DNA of 6,104 nt from CAYRGQ01 sp964444885 (lineage in GTDB: Bacteria > Bacteroidota > Bacteroidia > Sphingobacteriales > Sphingobacteriaceae), in NCBI GenBank assembly GCA_964444885.1, contig CAYUIZ010000154.1:1-6104 (forward strand), in the 5' to 3' direction. Position 1 is the first letter of the stretch; every line of letters begins with the position of its first letter. A program made the position numbers and the translations under genes. Positions 5,978 through 6,104 of this stretch are shown here, piece by piece. The notes under the pieces were generated by a model that ran no database searches, had not been told where the DNA came from, and saw only the letters and a program-made list of their open reading frames with translations.

Positions 5978-6104
5978 TGGTTTGCCATTCGGATTATCCC
6001 AGCAACTCAATATATACACCAATTAAACTAAAATTTATGAATTGTTTTATAGAGGTCAGTGCTTAACTACATACAATTTGTGCATGGTATAACTTGTCTT
6101 CCTT
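5978..6104. other. Downstream AT-rich sequence, no feature recognised
   Basis: The last 127 bases show no reading frame of useful length, no G+C hairpin followed by T residues, and no exact TAnnTTTG box. A short frame from the ATG at 6037 stops after nine codons. The terminator of the lipoprotein gene may lie here in a form I cannot see, or beyond the window. Confidence 0.5.

Noticed and set aside
1..6104. CRISPR array, tRNA, rRNA, insertion sequence or defence system
   Set aside because: No regularly spaced direct repeats, RNA gene cores, transposase or defence-type proteins were seen on either strand.

Overview
The window comes from a Gram-negative member of the Bacteroidota. Three things support this. 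There is an Oar-type TonB-dependent receptor with an N-terminal carboxypeptidase-regulatory-like domain. There is a lipoprotein with the 'CKKDD' start typical of the phylum. Start codons lack a clear Shine-Dalgarno sequence, and several upstream regions carry TAnnTTTG-like -7 boxes. I cannot assign genus or species.

Layout: 1-356 is AT-rich upstream DNA with small inverted repeats, a phased TTAAC motif pair and a -7-like box. 357-3692 encodes the 1111-residue outer-membrane receptor and ends in a strong intrinsic terminator (about 3720-3749). 3750-3972 is intergenic and mostly a degenerate REP-like palindromic element. Its right end runs to about 22 bp before the next gene and supplies a misleading in-frame ATG at 3946. 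3973-4995 encodes a 340-residue luciferase-like (LLM class) flavin-dependent oxidoreductase. 4996-5572 has no convincing gene. It holds a second, unrelated palindromic repeat (about 5083-5283), a 10-bp-stem hairpin (5401-5423) and a candidate promoter. 5573-5977 encodes a 134-residue lipoprotein of unknown function. 5978-6104 shows nothing recognisable.

All three genes are on the + strand but look like separate transcription units: a terminator follows the first, and repeat-rich spacers separate the second from both neighbours. I see no evidence that they form a pathway. The receptor has no SusD partner, and the oxidoreductase has no flavin reductase or obvious substrate-linked gene beside it. 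No convincing new system is visible. The items most worth a second look are the two palindromic repeat families, the start-site trap created by one of them, and the lipoprotein's match to the Bacteroidota surface-export signal.
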